From the NCBI RefSeq assembly GCF_021390595.1, contig NZ_JAJEJR010000001.1, forward strand, positions 868,001 to 932,000: a stretch of 64,000 bases of DNA, read 5' to 3'. Position numbers and translations under genes: made by a program. This DNA comes from Paraburkholderia sp. HP33-1. GTDB lineage: Bacteria; Pseudomonadota; Gammaproteobacteria; Burkholderiales; Burkholderiaceae. Under the pieces are notes generated by a model. That model was not told the origin of the DNA, did not search any database, and saw nothing but the letters and a program-made list of their open reading frames with translations. Positions 9,547-19,395 of this stretch are shown here, piece after piece (the stretch's first letter is position 1; each line of letters begins with the position of its first letter).

Positions 9547-9675
9547 ATGAAACGCTTGATCCTGACTCTCGTGGCCGGCATGCTGCTCGCATCGGCACTC
9601 GGCGGCTGCGTCGTCGTGCCGGCGCCGGGCTACTACTACGGTGGCGGCGGCTACTATCACGGCTACTACCGATAA
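9547..9675 (+). CDS. small Gly/Tyr-rich lipoprotein
   Basis: A 42-aa predicted lipoprotein. It has a clear type II signal peptide, MKRLILTLVAGMLLASALGGC, with lipobox ALGGC, then a very short mature part rich in Gly and Tyr (YYYGGGGYYHGYY). Similar tiny Gly/Tyr lipoproteins are widespread hypotheticals in Burkholderia; the function is unknown. The ATG at 9547 is preferred over one 87 nt upstream because it begins the signal peptide and follows a GGAGAAC ribosome binding region. Confidence 0.7.
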   Translation: MKRLILTLVAGMLLASALGGCVVVPAPGYYYGGGGYYHGYYR

Positions 9676-9709
9676 GCCGCGCGCCGCGCGTGGTCCGGGC
9701 CGTTGGGCC

Positions 9710-9889
9710 TCAGGCGAGGAGCATTTCGAACGCGACCACCGCGGCAATCGCCGCGGCGTTCGCGGCCAGCGCCTCGACGACGATGCCTTTCCATGTCGCC
9801 GGACGGAAGCGCAGCGCGAGCAGCAGCGAGCAGAGCAAAGCCAGCGCGAGGATCACCACGATATCGGCATTATGAAGATGGATGTTCAC
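9710..9889 (-). CDS. small two-helix membrane protein, GTG start
   Basis: A 59-aa product starting at GTG 9889: N-terminus VNIHLHNADIVVILALALLC, then two hydrophobic helices (about 9-26 and 37-57) separated by LRFRPATWKG. A GGGAGA ribosome binding site lies 5 nt upstream of the GTG. It ends convergent with the small lipoprotein gene. No family is recognised. The hydrophobic pattern and ribosome binding site support it as real; the GTG start makes it easy to miss. Confidence 0.55.
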   Translation of the reverse strand: MNIHLHNADIVVILALALLCSLLLALRFRPATWKGIVVEALAANAAAIAAVVAFEMLLA

Positions 9890-10010
9890 GCGAGTCTCCC
9901 TGATTGTTATAGGGTTATGCCGGGGAGTATAGGCAAGTCAAAAAGACGCGCAAGGCGGGGGATTCACCGAGGTCGGCTTGCGGAAATGGCGGGGAAATAA
10001 CGCCCGCTGC

Positions 10011-10040
10011 GCATCGGCGGAAGCGTTATTCCGCCGATGC
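10011..10040 (-). terminator. strong hairpin after the MFS gene
   Basis: GCATCGGCGGAA-GCGTTA-TTCCGCCGATGC is a perfect 12-bp stem with a 6-nt loop, 9 nt beyond the stop codon of the minus-strand transporter. The T-run is absent immediately after the stem (TTATTT follows 13 nt later), so it may act in mRNA stability rather than as a classical terminator. Confidence 0.5.
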
Positions 10041-10048
10041 ACGTTGCA

Positions 10049-11356
10049 TCACTTCATCAGACTCTCATCGCGCGTTTCGCGCATGCACAGCACACCGAAC
10101 AGGCTCACGGCCGCCGCGACTGACACGTACGCGCCAACCCACGGCAGCCCGCCGTGCGCAGCGAGCACCTGGGCGATGTACGGCGCGACCGACGCACCGA
10201 GAATCCCGCCAAGGTTGTAGGCGACACCGGCGCCCGTGTAGCGCACGTTGGTCGGAAACAGCTCCGGCAACAGCGCGCCCATCGGCGCGAACGTCACGCC
10301 CATCAGGAACAGCTGGATCACGAGGAACAGCAGCACGAGCATCGGCTCGCCGCTGCCGAGCAGCGGCGCCATCGTGAAGCCCGACAGGATCGCCGCGATG
10401 ATGCCGACGATCAGCACCGGCTTGCGCCCGAAGCGGTCGCTCGCGCGGGCCGACAGTGGCGTCGCGAGCGCCATGAACACGACCGCGATGCACAGCAGGC
10501 CAAGGAACGTCTGCCGCGGAATATGCAGCGTGCCGACGCCGTACGATAGCGAGAACGTCGTCGCGTTATAGAACAGCGTGTAGCAGACCACCATCGCGAG
10601 CGCGCCGAGCACGGTCGGCATCCAGTGCTGCGAGAACAGCGTCGCGATCGGCACGCGCACACGTTCCTTGCGCTCGATCGCTGCCTTGAACGCGGGCGTC
10701 TCGGCAATTTTCAGCCGCACGTACAGGCCGAGCACGACCAGCACCGAGCTGACGATGAACGGCACACGCCAGCCCCAGCCGCGGAACTGCTCGTCCGAGA
10801 GTGACAGTGAGAGCGCGAAGAACAGGCCATTCGAGGCGAGGAAGCCGATCGACGGGCCAAGCTGCGGGAACATGCCGAACCAGCCGCGTTTGCCGGCCGG
10901 CGCGTTTTCGGTGGCGAGCAGCGCGGCGCCGCCCCATTCGCCGCCGAGACCGATACCCTGGCCGAAACGCAGCACGCACAGCAGGATCGGCGCGAGGCTG
11001 CCGATCGCGTCATAGCCCGGCACGAAGCCGATCAGCGTGGTCGACAGACCCATCACGAGCAGTGAGGCAACCAACGTCGATTTGCGGCCGATGCGGTCGC
11101 CGAAGTGGCCGAACAGGAACGAGCCGATTGGCCGGGCGACGAATGCGATGCCGAACGTGACGAACGCCGACAGCGCCTGCGCGGTGGCCGAGCCATGCGG
11201 GAAGAATACCGGTCCGATCACGAGCGCCGCGGCGGTGGCGTAGACATAGAAATCGTAGAACTCGATCGCGGTGCCGATGAAGCTCGCGAAGATGATCCGC
11301 GCGCGGCTGTTTTGCCCGCTTGCGGGCTGGGCCGCGGAAATCGGCGAAGTGGACAT
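10049..11356 (-). CDS. MFS transporter, metabolite:H+ symporter (MHS) family
   Basis: A 435-aa inner-membrane transporter with about 12 membrane helices. The MHS hallmarks are present: FIGTAIEFYDFYVYATAAAL in helix 1, FGHFGDRIGRKSTL as the loop 2-3 MFS signature, and VLRFGQGIGLGGEWGGAALLATE in helix 4. This family imports organic acids, proline/betaine or shikimate with protons (ProP, ShiA, KgtP relatives); the substrate is not predictable. The start at 11356 is taken because it follows GGAGACC and gives a normal MHS N-terminus; a longer in-frame extension upstream lacks family resemblance. It is an isolated gene. Confidence 0.88.
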   Translation of the reverse strand: MSTSPISAAQPASGQNSRARIIFASFIGTAIEFYDFYVYATAAALVIGPVFFPHGSATAQALSAFVTFGIAFVARPIGSFLFGHFGDRIGRKSTLVASLLVMGLSTTLIGFVPGYDAIGSLAPILLCVLRFGQGIGLGGEWGGAALLATENAPAGKRGWFGMFPQLGPSIGFLASNGLFFALSLSLSDEQFRGWGWRVPFIVSSVLVVLGLYVRLKIAETPAFKAAIERKERVRVPIATLFSQHWMPTVLGALAMVVCYTLFYNATTFSLSYGVGTLHIPRQTFLGLLCIAVVFMALATPLSARASDRFGRKPVLIVGIIAAILSGFTMAPLLGSGEPMLVLLFLVIQLFLMGVTFAPMGALLPELFPTNVRYTGAGVAYNLGGILGASVAPYIAQVLAAHGGLPWVGAYVSVAAAVSLFGVLCMRETRDESLMK

Positions 11357-11665
11357 GCAGGGGTCTCCATTTTTCGTGATGCCGCCGAACGCTGTGCCGT
11401 GCTTCGCAGACAGGCGGCGCACGCGAGAGCGGCATCCTCGTTGTGGTATAGGTTTGGGCGCCGCGCGCGGGTGCCGTCGCGGCATTGCAGTCGGCTCATG
11501 CGCCGCGCCGGCGGGTAGGCGGACGGCGTGAGCCATGCCGGAAGGCTCCGGCGCGGGGAGTCGGAAAATTATAGCGAGCGCGCTCGATGCGCAGCAACGG
11601 CGGCGTAAGCGGCTGCGGCAACGAAGGGTGCGCTATGCGCGATGGCCAGGCGCGCTCACGCGCGC

Positions 11666-12130
11666 TCAGTTGTACGATTCGGCTTGCGGCGCTGCGAGTT
11701 CGCGCAACTGGAATTTGCCGTTGTCGTTGAACAGCCAGTCTTCGAACAGCTCGAGCTGGCCGCGGCCGTTCAGCAGTTTGCCGGGCGGTTGCGGCAGCGG
11801 CGCTGAGCGGCGCAGTGTCGCGAGCGCGGTGCTTTCGGTTTCGTCGTCGCCGTTCGTGCGATACACCTTCGACTCGACGATGTGTCCATCACGATCGACC
11901 GTGAACGACACCACCACGAGCGAGCGCAGCATCGGCTGCGGTTTGCCTTGGAGTACATACGACGGATTGCGCTCGACGATCCGTCGTGCGACCGCCTCGC
12001 GGTATTGATCGAGCGTCAGGCTGTTGATCGCGGCCACCGGTGTGCTGACGATTTCGTGCGGGGGCAGCGGCGTGATCGTGCAACCGGCCACGGCGGCAAC
12101 GCCCAGCACGGCGAGCAACAGCCGATGCAT
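11666..12130 (-). CDS. TonB C-terminal-like lipoprotein
   Basis: A 154-aa predicted lipoprotein. MHRLLLAVLGVAAVAGCTI is a type II signal peptide with lipobox VAGC. The mature part contains a TonB_C-like fold segment: PMLRSLVVVSFTVDRDGHIVESKVYRTNGDDETESTALATLR matches the 'V.F.V..dG.v....v..SsG...lD..Al..lr' pattern of the energy-transducer TonB C-terminal domain. Without a transmembrane anchor and Pro-rich spacer it is unlikely to be a true TonB; it may be a periplasmic protein that borrows this fold. The start at 12130 is chosen for the signal peptide; an ATG at 12211 would disrupt it. Confidence 0.7.
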   Translation of the reverse strand: MHRLLLAVLGVAAVAGCTITPLPPHEIVSTPVAAINSLTLDQYREAVARRIVERNPSYVLQGKPQPMLRSLVVVSFTVDRDGHIVESKVYRTNGDDETESTALATLRRSAPLPQPPGKLLNGRGQLELFEDWLFNDNGKFQLRELAAPQAESYN

Positions 12131-12354
12131 GCGCGATGAACTCGCGTGCGCTGCCACGAAGAAGGTTGGGACCGTACGGCGAAGGCGAGGGGGAGGTGTG
12201 CGAGAGAGCATCGTCGACGGACCGCGAAGAGTGCCTGATTTGATGGTAGTCAAAAACCGGCAGGATTCAACTGGCATTCGCCCGGTTGATGTCGGGAGCC
12301 ATGCTCGTTGATTGATCGATGAGCGTCGATGTAAGCGCCGGAAAGGTGCGCGAA

Positions 12355-12383
12355 TTGGTCGGCGAGCGAAACGCGTCTACACT
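12355..12383 (+). promoter_or_regulatory. sigma70-type promoter of the putative sRNA
   Basis: TTGGTC (12355-12360) and TACACT (12378-12383) are separated by exactly 17 nt. The predicted start lies at about 12387-12390, directly before two hairpins. The hexamers match the consensus at four of six positions each. Confidence 0.55.
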
Positions 12384-12386
12384 CAG

Positions 12387-12448
12387 ATTGCCTCTTTCTG
12401 AGGCATCGGTGGAAGTCTTTTCAGCCCGCTTCTGGCGGGCTTTCTTTT
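12387..12448 (+). ncRNA. putative small RNA (about 60 nt)
   Basis: A promoter (12355-12383) is followed within 10 nt by a hairpin GCCTC-TTTCT-GAGGC (12390-12404), a single-stranded stretch (ATCGGTGGAAGTCTTTTC), and a rho-independent terminator AGCCCGC-TTCTG-GCGGGCT with a T-rich tail (12423-12448). No open reading frame fits. This is the layout of a short Hfq-type trans-acting sRNA. I do not recognise the family. It lies between the TonB-like lipoprotein gene (divergent) and argH (convergent). Confidence 0.55.
12423..12448 (+). terminator. rho-independent terminator of the putative sRNA
   Basis: 7-bp stem AGCCCGC/GCGGGCT, 5-nt loop, then TTTCTTTT. Confidence 0.8.
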
Positions 12449-12478
12449 ACCTTCGATTCACCGATCGCAAGCGACAAT

Positions 12479-12511
12479 AAAAAAGGCGAACCCGCCAAAC
12501 AGGTCCGCCCT
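12479..12511 (-). terminator. rho-independent terminator of argH
   Basis: On the minus strand GGCGGACCTG-TTTGG-CGGGTTCGCC forms a 10-bp stem with two wobble pairs, followed by six Ts. It is about 60 nt past the argH stop. Confidence 0.75.
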
Positions 12512-12573
12512 TTCGATATCGGTTCAACGAGCAACGCCGCAAGCATAGGCTTGCAGCGCTGCTCAACCGTCGA

Positions 12574-13980
12574 TCACTTCAACGCCGCGCGCGCCGCCTT
12601 CACCGCGGCCAGCACCTGCTCGGGCGCGGTGCCGCCCGGATGATTGCGGCTCGCCACCGAGCCTTCGAGCGTCAGATACGAGAACACGTCGTCGCCGATC
12701 AGAGGCGCGACGTTCGGCAGCTCGCTGCGCATTTCGTCGAGCGTCAGGTCCGCGAGATCGCAGCCGCGATCCGCGCACACGCGCACCGCGAGCGCGACTG
12801 CTTCGTGCGCGTCGCGGAACGGCAGGCCGCGCTTGACGAGATAGTCGGCGAGGTCCGTTGCGGTCGAGAAGCCTTGCAACGCGGCGTCGCGCATCGCCTG
12901 CGGCTTGACCGTGATGCCGGCGACCATTTCAGCGAAGATGCGCAGCGTGTCGGCGACCGTATCGACGGTGTCGAACAGCGGCTCCTTGTCTTCCTGATTA
13001 TCCTTGTTGTACGCGAGCGGTTGGCCCTTCATCAGCGTGAGCAGCGCCATCAGATGGCCGTTCACGCGGCCGGTCTTGCCGCGCGCGAGTTCGGGCACGT
13101 CCGGGTTTTTCTTCTGCGGCATGATCGACGAGCCGGTGCAGAAACGGTCGGCCAGATCGATGAAGCCGACGCGCGGACTCATCCACAGCACCAGCTCTTC
13201 GGAGAAGCGCGACACGTGCGTCATCACGAGCGCGGAAGCAGCCGTGAATTCGATCGCGAAGTCGCGGTCGGAGACTGCATCGAGCGAGTTCGCGCAGATG
13301 CCGTCGAAGCCGAGCGTCTTCGCCACGGCGTGACGGTCGATCGGATAGCTGGTGCCGGCGAGCGCCGCCGCGCCGAGAGGCAGACGGTTCACGCGCTTGC
13401 GGCAGTCGATCATGCGCTCGGCGTCGCGCGAGAACATCTCGACGTAGGCGAGCAGATGGTGGCCGAACGTGACCGGCTGCGCGACCTGCAGGTGCGTGAA
13501 GCCCGGCATGATGGTCGCGGCGTTCTTCTCCGCGATGTCGACGAGCGCCACGCGCAGCTCGGTGAGCAGCCCGCCGATGCGGTCGATCTCGCCGCGCAGC
13601 CACAGGCGGATGTCGGTCGCGACCTGGTCGTTGCGCGAGCGGCCGGTGTGCAGGCGCTTGCCGGCGTCGCCGATCAGCGCGGTCAGGCGCGCTTCGATGT
13701 TCAGGTGGACGTCTTCGAGATCGAGCTGCCATTCGAACTCGCCGCGCTCGATTTCACCCTTGATCTGCGCCATGCCGCGCTGGATCGCGGCGAGGTCGTC
13801 GGCGGAAATGATCTTCTGCGCGGCGAGCATCGACGCGTGCGCGAGCGACCCTTCGATGTCGACGAACGCCAGACGCTTGTCGAAGAAAACCGACGACGTG
13901 TAGCGTTTGACGAGCTCCGACATCGGCTCCGAGAAGCGAGCCGACCAGGCTTCGCCTTTTTTGTGCAGTTGGGACGTCAT
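12574..13980 (-). CDS. argH: argininosuccinate lyase
   Basis: A 468-aa cytoplasmic enzyme that splits argininosuccinate into arginine and fumarate, the last step of arginine biosynthesis. Length and motifs fit the fumarase/aspartase superfamily: [13 protein letters not shown], the catalytic-His region [17 protein letters not shown], and the mobile signature loop [12 protein letters not shown] with the catalytic serine. It is a single gene with its own terminator; no other arg genes adjoin it. Confidence 0.97.
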   Translation of the reverse strand: MTSQLHKKGEAWSARFSEPMSELVKRYTSSVFFDKRLAFVDIEGSLAHASMLAAQKIISADDLAAIQRGMAQIKGEIERGEFEWQLDLEDVHLNIEARLTALIGDAGKRLHTGRSRNDQVATDIRLWLRGEIDRIGGLLTELRVALVDIAEKNAATIMPGFTHLQVAQPVTFGHHLLAYVEMFSRDAERMIDCRKRVNRLPLGAAALAGTSYPIDRHAVAKTLGFDGICANSLDAVSDRDFAIEFTAASALVMTHVSRFSEELVLWMSPRVGFIDLADRFCTGSSIMPQKKNPDVPELARGKTGRVNGHLMALLTLMKGQPLAYNKDNQEDKEPLFDTVDTVADTLRIFAEMVAGITVKPQAMRDAALQGFSTATDLADYLVKRGLPFRDAHEAVALAVRVCADRGCDLADLTLDEMRSELPNVAPLIGDDVFSYLTLEGSVASRNHPGGTAPEQVLAAVKAARAALK

Positions 13981-14121
13981 GGTGTTGGGCGGTTAAAAGC
14001 GAGCGGTGAAGAGGCTGACAACGCGAGTGCACATGGCGTGCAAAAACGCCGCCGCAGCGAAGAAAGACTGCGATTTTAACACTGGGCGAGGGCGCTCAAG
14101 GCGCGAGCGCCCATCGCGAGA

Positions 14122-14934
14122 CTATTCGCGCACCAGCACCACCAGCTTCAGATCTTCGCGATGCGCGGGCTTGAACGTGATCTGGTCATAGACGATGCGC
14201 CCGTCGCGCGGATGATTGAACTCGCGCCTGCCGCCCTCGCGCCCGCCGACGTCCTGCGAGGCCCAGTAGCGCGCGAACTCGTCACTCGCGGCCGACAGCG
14301 AATCGATCAGCCCGCGCGTCGGCGCATCGTTCAGATGGCGGATCGAGTCGGCGCGGAATTCGGCGGCAAGCCGCCGAGCGCGCGTTTCCCAATCGACGAT
14401 CAACGCGCGCGCGGCCGGCTCGGTGAACGTGTAGCGCAGCAGGTTGCGGTCGTGCGCGCCATCGAGCCAGCCGACGAACAGGTCGGCCGCGCGCTCGTTC
14501 CATGCGAGCGCATTCCACTGCCGGTCGAGCACGTAGGCCGGCGTGTCGACGAGCTGCACGGTCTGCAGCAGCGTGGCGGGCGCATCGGCGGCGGCGGGGT
14601 CGGGCTCGGCCGGGTCGCGCTGCGCGGCCAGTTCGAACAGGTACGCGCGCTCGGCGCGCGACAGCTGCAATGCGACGGCGATGCGCGCGAGCGCCTCGGC
14701 GGAAGCGGACACTGGCCGGCCCTGCTCGATCCACGTGTACCAGGTGGGGCTCACGCCGCACAGCTGCGCGACTTCCTCGCGCCGCAGACCGGGCGTGCGG
14801 CGGCGCGGCCCCGGCGGCAGACCGACCGCCTGCGGCGACAGCCGCTCGCGATGGGCGCGGATGAATTCGCCGAGCGCGCGGGCCGGTGTGGCCTCGAGCG
14901 GCGGCGGGTGATCGGCGGAGGACGGCGTGGTCAT
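14122..14934 (-). CDS. XRE-type transcriptional regulator with MmyB-like ligand domain
   Basis: A 270-aa DNA-binding regulator. Residues about 20-85 form an XRE helix-turn-helix (LGEFIRAHRERLSPQAVGL ... LRREEVAQLCGVSPTWYTWIEQGR), and the remainder resembles the MmyB-like ligand-binding domain (PAYVLDRQWNALAWNERAADLF; the C-terminal GG..EFNHP..G...YDQITF). Such regulators usually act on an adjacent dehydrogenase gene, but none is next to it here: argH and ppc flank it. It may be autoregulated through the inverted repeat at 14989-15000. Confidence 0.88.
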   Translation of the reverse strand: MTTPSSADHPPPLEATPARALGEFIRAHRERLSPQAVGLPPGPRRRTPGLRREEVAQLCGVSPTWYTWIEQGRPVSASAEALARIAVALQLSRAERAYLFELAAQRDPAEPDPAAADAPATLLQTVQLVDTPAYVLDRQWNALAWNERAADLFVGWLDGAHDRNLLRYTFTEPAARALIVDWETRARRLAAEFRADSIRHLNDAPTRGLIDSLSAASDEFARYWASQDVGGREGGRREFNHPRDGRIVYDQITFKPAHREDLKLVVLVRE

Positions 14935-14988
14935 GCTATCGGCTGCGCGTGGAGGGGGTAATGGAGATACCAGAATAATTGCTCAACT

Positions 14989-15000
14989 TGTACTGGTACA
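14989..15000. promoter_or_regulatory. possible operator upstream of the XRE gene
   Basis: TGTAC-TG-GTACA is a 5-bp inverted repeat 55 nt upstream of the XRE start codon, a position compatible with autoregulation. The assignment is inference. Confidence 0.35.
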
Positions 15001-15038
15001 TGCGGACTCTATCGTAGCGGCTGGAACCGCGCAATGAG

Positions 15039-15078
15039 AAAAGCCGGGTGTGACCTGCGTCGGCCACACCCGGCTTTG
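15039..15078 (-). terminator. terminator of ppc
   Basis: AAAGCCGGGTGTG pairs perfectly with CACACCCGGCTTT (13 bp, 12-nt loop) 26 nt past the ppc stop. The A and T runs flank the stem on both sides, so it could work in both directions, although the XRE gene on the same strand lies beyond it. Confidence 0.85.
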
Positions 15079-15103
15079 GTCCGCTTCAGCGGCAACCTCA
15101 ACT

Positions 15104-18100
15104 TCAACCCGTATTGCGCAACCCCGCCGCGATCCCGTTGATGCTCAAATGAATGCCGCGCCGTACGCGCTCATTCGTGTCGCCCGCGCGATAGCGTTTG
15201 AGCAGTTCGACCTGCAGGTGATTGAGGGGATCGAGATACGGGAAGCGGTTCTTGATCGAACGCGCGAGCAGCGGATTCTCGGCGAGCCGCTCGCTTTTGC
15301 CCGTGATCTCCGACAGCACCTTCGAGGTACGCTCCCATTCCGCGACGATCCGCTCGAACACGTGCTTGCGCAGTTTCTTGTCGGTGACGAGCGCGGCATA
15401 ACGCGAGGCGACCGCGAGGTCGGTCTTCGCAATGACCATGTCCATGTTCGACATCAGGTTCGCAAAGAACGGCCAGCTCTTGTGCATTTTCTTCAGCAGC
15501 GCGAGCCGGCGCGCGCGCTCCGCGTCGGACGGCGCGCTGTCCAGATGCTCGGTGACCGCGCTGCCGAAGCCGTACCAGCCCGTCAGCAGCAGCCGGCATT
15601 GACCCCACGAGAAGCCCCACGGAATCGCGCGCAGATCCTCGATCTTGCGCTGCTTCGGATCCTGCAGCTTGCGCGACGCTGGCCGGCTGCCGATGTTCAG
15701 CTCGGCGATCTCGGCGATCGGCGTCGACTCGAAGAAATACTCCTTGAAGCCCGGGGTTTCGTAGACGAGCGCACGATACGCGGCCATCGCCGTATCTGAG
15801 AGCTGCTGCATGGTTTGCTCGTACACGGGCAGCTCGGCCAACGTGTGGTCGTGCGGCAGCAGCGACGCTTCGAGCGTCGCGGCCACGACGGTCTCCAGAT
15901 TGCGCCGGCCGATTTCCGGATTCGCGAACTTGCTCGCGATCACTTCACCCTGCTCGGTCAGCCGGATCTGACCGTCGACGGTGCCGGGGGGCTGTGACAG
16001 GATGGCCTGATAGGTCGGGCCGCCGCCGCGGCCGACGGTGCCGCCACGTCCGTGGAACAGACGCAGCGTCACGCCGCGTTCGTTGAACAGCGCCACGAGC
16101 GCGAGCTCGGCGCGATACAGCTCCCAGTTCGAGGTGAGGAAACCGCCGTCCTTGTTGCTGTCCGAGTAGCCGAGCATCACTTCCTGCTCGTTGCCCTGAT
16201 GTTCGATCAGTGTGCTGATACCCGGCAGCGCGATCAGATCGCGCATGATGTGCGGCGCGTTGCGCAGATCGGGGATCGTCTCGAACAGCGGGATCACCAT
16301 CAGACCAGCGCGCGCGGGGTCGTGCTCGTCGCCGAGACGTCCGCGCAACAGACCGGTTTCCTTCTGCAGCAGCATCACCTCGACCAGATCGCTGACGCTC
16401 TCCGTGTGGGAAATGATGTAGTTGCGCACTGCGCGCGCGCCGAATTTCTCGCGCGTGATGCGTGCCTGTTCGAGCACGGCAAGCTCGCTCTTCACGAGCT
16501 CGGAGTACTCGGCGTAGGGCACGCGCAGCGCGCGCGGCTGCGCGAGCTCGGCGAGCAGCACGTTCAGCTTGTCCGCCTCCGGCAGTGCCGCGTAATCGTC
16601 TTCGACACCCGCGCGCTTCAGCAGCTCGGCGATCACCGCTTCGTGGATGTCGGAGCTTTGCCGTAGATCGATGCTCGCGAGGTGGAAGCCGAACACTTCG
16701 GCCGCGCGTGCGAGCGGCGCGAGCCGCGGCGCGGCCAGCGGCGCGCCATGATGCTCGGCGAGCGAATCGATCAGCACGTGCAGGTCGCGCACGAAGTCGG
16801 CGGAGTCGTCGTAGGGAATCGCGCGGATCGGCGCCACGCCACGGCCGGCGCTGCGCAGCGGCACGGTGCCTTCGCCGAGGCGCACGCGCGCGCTTGCCGC
16901 GAGCCGCGTGTACATGCCGATCAGCGCGCGACGGTACGGTTCGTCGGTGCGATGCGGCGAGTGGTCGGGCGAGGTGTCCGCGAGTTCCTTCAGTGCATCG
17001 CTAGCTCCAACGAGCAGGTTCGACATCGACAGCTCCGCGCCGAGCTTGTGCACCTGCTCCAGGTAGTGCTCGAAGATCACCGCGGCCTGACGCGTGATCG
17101 CATTGTCGAGCGTTTCGGCGGTGACGTTCGGATTGCCGTCGCGATCGCCGCCGATCCAGCTGCCCATCTGGAAGAACGGCGGCAGACGCGCTTCGAGGCC
17201 GTGTTCCTTCAGCGCTTCCTCGATGTCCGCGTACAGCGCCGGCAGTTCTTCGAGGAATGTGCTGCGGTAGTAGGACAGCGCGTTTTCGATTTCGTCGGCG
17301 ACCGTCAGACGCGAGTCGCGCAGCATCCGCGTTTGCCACAGCGACGTGACGCGTGCGCGCAGCATCGCTTCGTTGTGCGCGCGCTCGCGGTTCGTCAGCG
17401 GCAGGTCGCGCTCGGCGAGCAGGCGCGCGATGTCGTGCTGCGCGTCGAGAATGCTCTTGCGCTGCACTTCGGTCGGGTGCGCGGTCAGCACCGGCATGAT
17501 CAGCGCGTCGTCGAAAAACTGCTGCAGCACCGGCGTCGCGGCGGCACCGGCCGCGACGAGGCGCTCGAGCGCATAGGCGATCGTGCCCGGTTGCGACGTC
17601 GAGCCCGCGAGCGCGTGAATCCGGTGACGGCGGTTGCGGTGACGGTCCTCGGCGATGTTCGCGAGGTGGGAAAAGTAGCTGAAGGCGCGCACGACGCTGA
17701 CGGTTTGCTCAGGCGTCAGCGTGCGCAGCTTCTTGTCGAGCGTCTGCGCGGCGGCGCTGTCGTCTTCGCGACGGAAACGCACGGCGGTCTGCCGGATCGT
17801 CTCGACGACGTCGAAGACCGCGTCGCCTTCCTGCTCGCGCAGCACGTCGCCGAGCAGGCGTCCGAGATAGCGGATGTCCTGGAACAGCGGGTGGTCCTTG
17901 TCTTCGCGCGTACGGGCGCCGCTCTTCACGGTGGGCGCGGCGGCGGACGCAGTTTTGGCCGGTTTGCGCGCGGTGGCCGAGGTCGTGACCTGTTCGGCCT
18001 TGGCGGTTTTCACCGCCTTGTCCTGCTTGACGGGCACCGAGGCTTGCGCAGCCTTCGGGGTTTTGGCGGCTTGCGCCGCGGCGTCGGCCGGGCGAGTGGT

Positions 18101-18151
18101 GGGCGAGGCAGTGTTGCGGCGAGCAGGGCGCGCCGATCCGGAAGACGTCAC
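15104..18151 (-). CDS. ppc: phosphoenolpyruvate carboxylase
   Basis: A 1015-aa anaplerotic enzyme that makes oxaloacetate from PEP and bicarbonate. Catalytic motifs are visible: [13 protein letters not shown] (catalytic His), [24 protein letters not shown] and the C-terminal [10 protein letters not shown]. The first about 100 residues are an Ala/Lys/Thr-rich extension not found in E. coli Ppc. I place the start at GTG 18151 ([13 protein letters not shown]) because GAGGAAA lies 6 nt upstream; an ATG 69 nt further upstream remains possible. It is divergent from hemC. Confidence 0.95.
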   Translation of the reverse strand: MTSSGSARPARRNTASPTTRPADAAAQAAKTPKAAQASVPVKQDKAVKTAKAEQVTTSATARKPAKTASAAAPTVKSGARTREDKDHPLFQDIRYLGRLLGDVLREQEGDAVFDVVETIRQTAVRFRREDDSAAAQTLDKKLRTLTPEQTVSVVRAFSYFSHLANIAEDRHRNRRHRIHALAGSTSQPGTIAYALERLVAAGAAATPVLQQFFDDALIMPVLTAHPTEVQRKSILDAQHDIARLLAERDLPLTNRERAHNEAMLRARVTSLWQTRMLRDSRLTVADEIENALSYYRSTFLEELPALYADIEEALKEHGLEARLPPFFQMGSWIGGDRDGNPNVTAETLDNAITRQAAVIFEHYLEQVHKLGAELSMSNLLVGASDALKELADTSPDHSPHRTDEPYRRALIGMYTRLAASARVRLGEGTVPLRSAGRGVAPIRAIPYDDSADFVRDLHVLIDSLAEHHGAPLAAPRLAPLARAAEVFGFHLASIDLRQSSDIHEAVIAELLKRAGVEDDYAALPEADKLNVLLAELAQPRALRVPYAEYSELVKSELAVLEQARITREKFGARAVRNYIISHTESVSDLVEVMLLQKETGLLRGRLGDEHDPARAGLMVIPLFETIPDLRNAPHIMRDLIALPGISTLIEHQGNEQEVMLGYSDSNKDGGFLTSNWELYRAELALVALFNERGVTLRLFHGRGGTVGRGGGPTYQAILSQPPGTVDGQIRLTEQGEVIASKFANPEIGRRNLETVVAATLEASLLPHDHTLAELPVYEQTMQQLSDTAMAAYRALVYETPGFKEYFFESTPIAEIAELNIGSRPASRKLQDPKQRKIEDLRAIPWGFSWGQCRLLLTGWYGFGSAVTEHLDSAPSDAERARRLALLKKMHKSWPFFANLMSNMDMVIAKTDLAVASRYAALVTDKKLRKHVFERIVAEWERTSKVLSEITGKSERLAENPLLARSIKNRFPYLDPLNHLQVELLKRYRAGDTNERVRRGIHLSINGIAAGLRNTG

Positions 18152-18210
18152 GATGGGTTTCCTCAGGGAAGCCAGGATTTGTTGATTGATGAACTGCGAC
18201 TGCGGAACTG

Positions 18211-18240
18211 CAACCAGCAACTACAACCAGCAACTACAAC
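18211..18240. repeat. 13-bp tandem repeat between ppc and hemC
   Basis: CAACCAGCAACTA occurs twice in perfect tandem (18211-18223, 18224-18236) followed by a partial CAAC. It sits 60-90 nt upstream of the ppc GTG, in its leader or promoter, inside a wider stretch rich in ACTGC words (18190-18305). Confidence 0.6.
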
Positions 18241-18396
18241 GTGAACTGCGTGCAACAGGGAATGCAATGCGGACTGCTGGAGCGACTGCACAAGCGAACT
18301 GCAAGGCGACCCGCTGAGGCTTGGAACCCAAGGGCGTGCGCGAGAGCGCGTGCTAACATTGATTGTTATTCCATCCCGAGATCAAGCAGCAAGCTA

Positions 18397-19395
18397 ATGA
18401 ACACCGAGACGTTTTCCACGCCACCCCACACGCTTGTGATTGCGTCGCGAGAAAGCCGACTTGCCATGTGGCAGGCAGAGCATGTGCGATGTGCGTTGCA
18501 CAAATTATATCCATCTTGTGACGTAAAAATCCTCGGGATGACGACACGTGGTGATCAGATTCTCGATCGCACGCTGTCGAAGGTCGGCGGTAAAGGGCTG
18601 TTCGTGAAGGAGCTCGAAGCCGCGCTCGCCGATGGCCGTGCCGACCTCGCGGTGCATTCACTGAAAGACGTGCCGATGGAACTGCCCGCGGGTTTCGCGC
18701 TGTCCGTGATCATGGAACGCGAGGACCCGCGCGATGCACTCGTATCCAACCAGTACGACTCGCTCGCCGCGCTGCCGGCCGGTGCCGTGGTCGGCACCTC
18801 GAGCCTGCGTCGTGAAGCGATGCTGCGCATGCGCTATCCGCATCTCGACGTGCGGCCGTTGCGCGGCAATCTCGATACACGGCTCGCCAAGCTCGATCGC
18901 GGCGACTACGCGGCGATCATTCTGGCCGCGGCCGGTCTGAAGCGACTGGGTCTCGCCAATCGGATCCGCGCGCTGCTCGATCCCGAGGACAGTTTGCCCG
19001 CGGCGGGCCAAGGCGCGCTCGGCATCGAGATTCGCGCCGATCGCGCGGACCTCGCCGCCTGGCTCGCGCCGCTGCACCATCAGCACACGGCGGCGGCCGT
19101 CGAAGCGGAGCGCATGGTGTCGCGCGCGCTTGGCGGCAGCTGCGAGGTGCCGCTTGCCGCCTACGCGACCTGGGGCGATGGCGCGCTGCATCTGCGCGGC
19201 ATCGTCGCCACGCCGGACGGCCAGCGCGTGCTCAGCGCGCACGCGTCGGCGCCCGCGCCCACGTTGGAACGTGCGCTCGCGCTCGGCGAGGAAGTGGCGC
19301 ACTCGCTCGCGCAACAGGGCGCGCTCGACATCGTCCGCGCGCTCAGTACGGCGAGCGGTCCCGCGGCCGCGCCCGGCGCGGCGGCCAGCGAGTGA
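18397..19395 (+). CDS. hemC: porphobilinogen deaminase (hydroxymethylbilane synthase)
   Basis: A 332-aa cytoplasmic enzyme that joins four porphobilinogen units into hydroxymethylbilane in haem synthesis. The motifs [45 protein letters not shown] and [10 protein letters not shown] fit, and the dipyrromethane cofactor Cys lies in [13 protein letters not shown]. The start at 18397 matches family N-termini. Its stop overlaps the hemDX ATG (TGATG), which suggests translational coupling. Confidence 0.97.
   Translation: MNTETFSTPPHTLVIASRESRLAMWQAEHVRCALHKLYPSCDVKILGMTTRGDQILDRTLSKVGGKGLFVKELEAALADGRADLAVHSLKDVPMELPAGFALSVIMEREDPRDALVSNQYDSLAALPAGAVVGTSSLRREAMLRMRYPHLDVRPLRGNLDTRLAKLDRGDYAAIILAAAGLKRLGLANRIRALLDPEDSLPAAGQGALGIEIRADRADLAAWLAPLHHQHTAAAVEAERMVSRALGGSCEVPLAAYATWGDGALHLRGIVATPDGQRVLSAHASAPAPTLERALALGEEVAHSLAQQGALDIVRALSTASGPAAAPGAAASE

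Noticed and set aside
12640..14079. a 479-aa open frame antisense to argH
   Set aside because: It is an artefact of GC-rich codon bias in argH; argH has full-length motifs.
16682..18244. a 520-aa open frame antisense to ppc
   Set aside because: Its composition is that of a codon shadow of ppc, and it has no domain or start signal.
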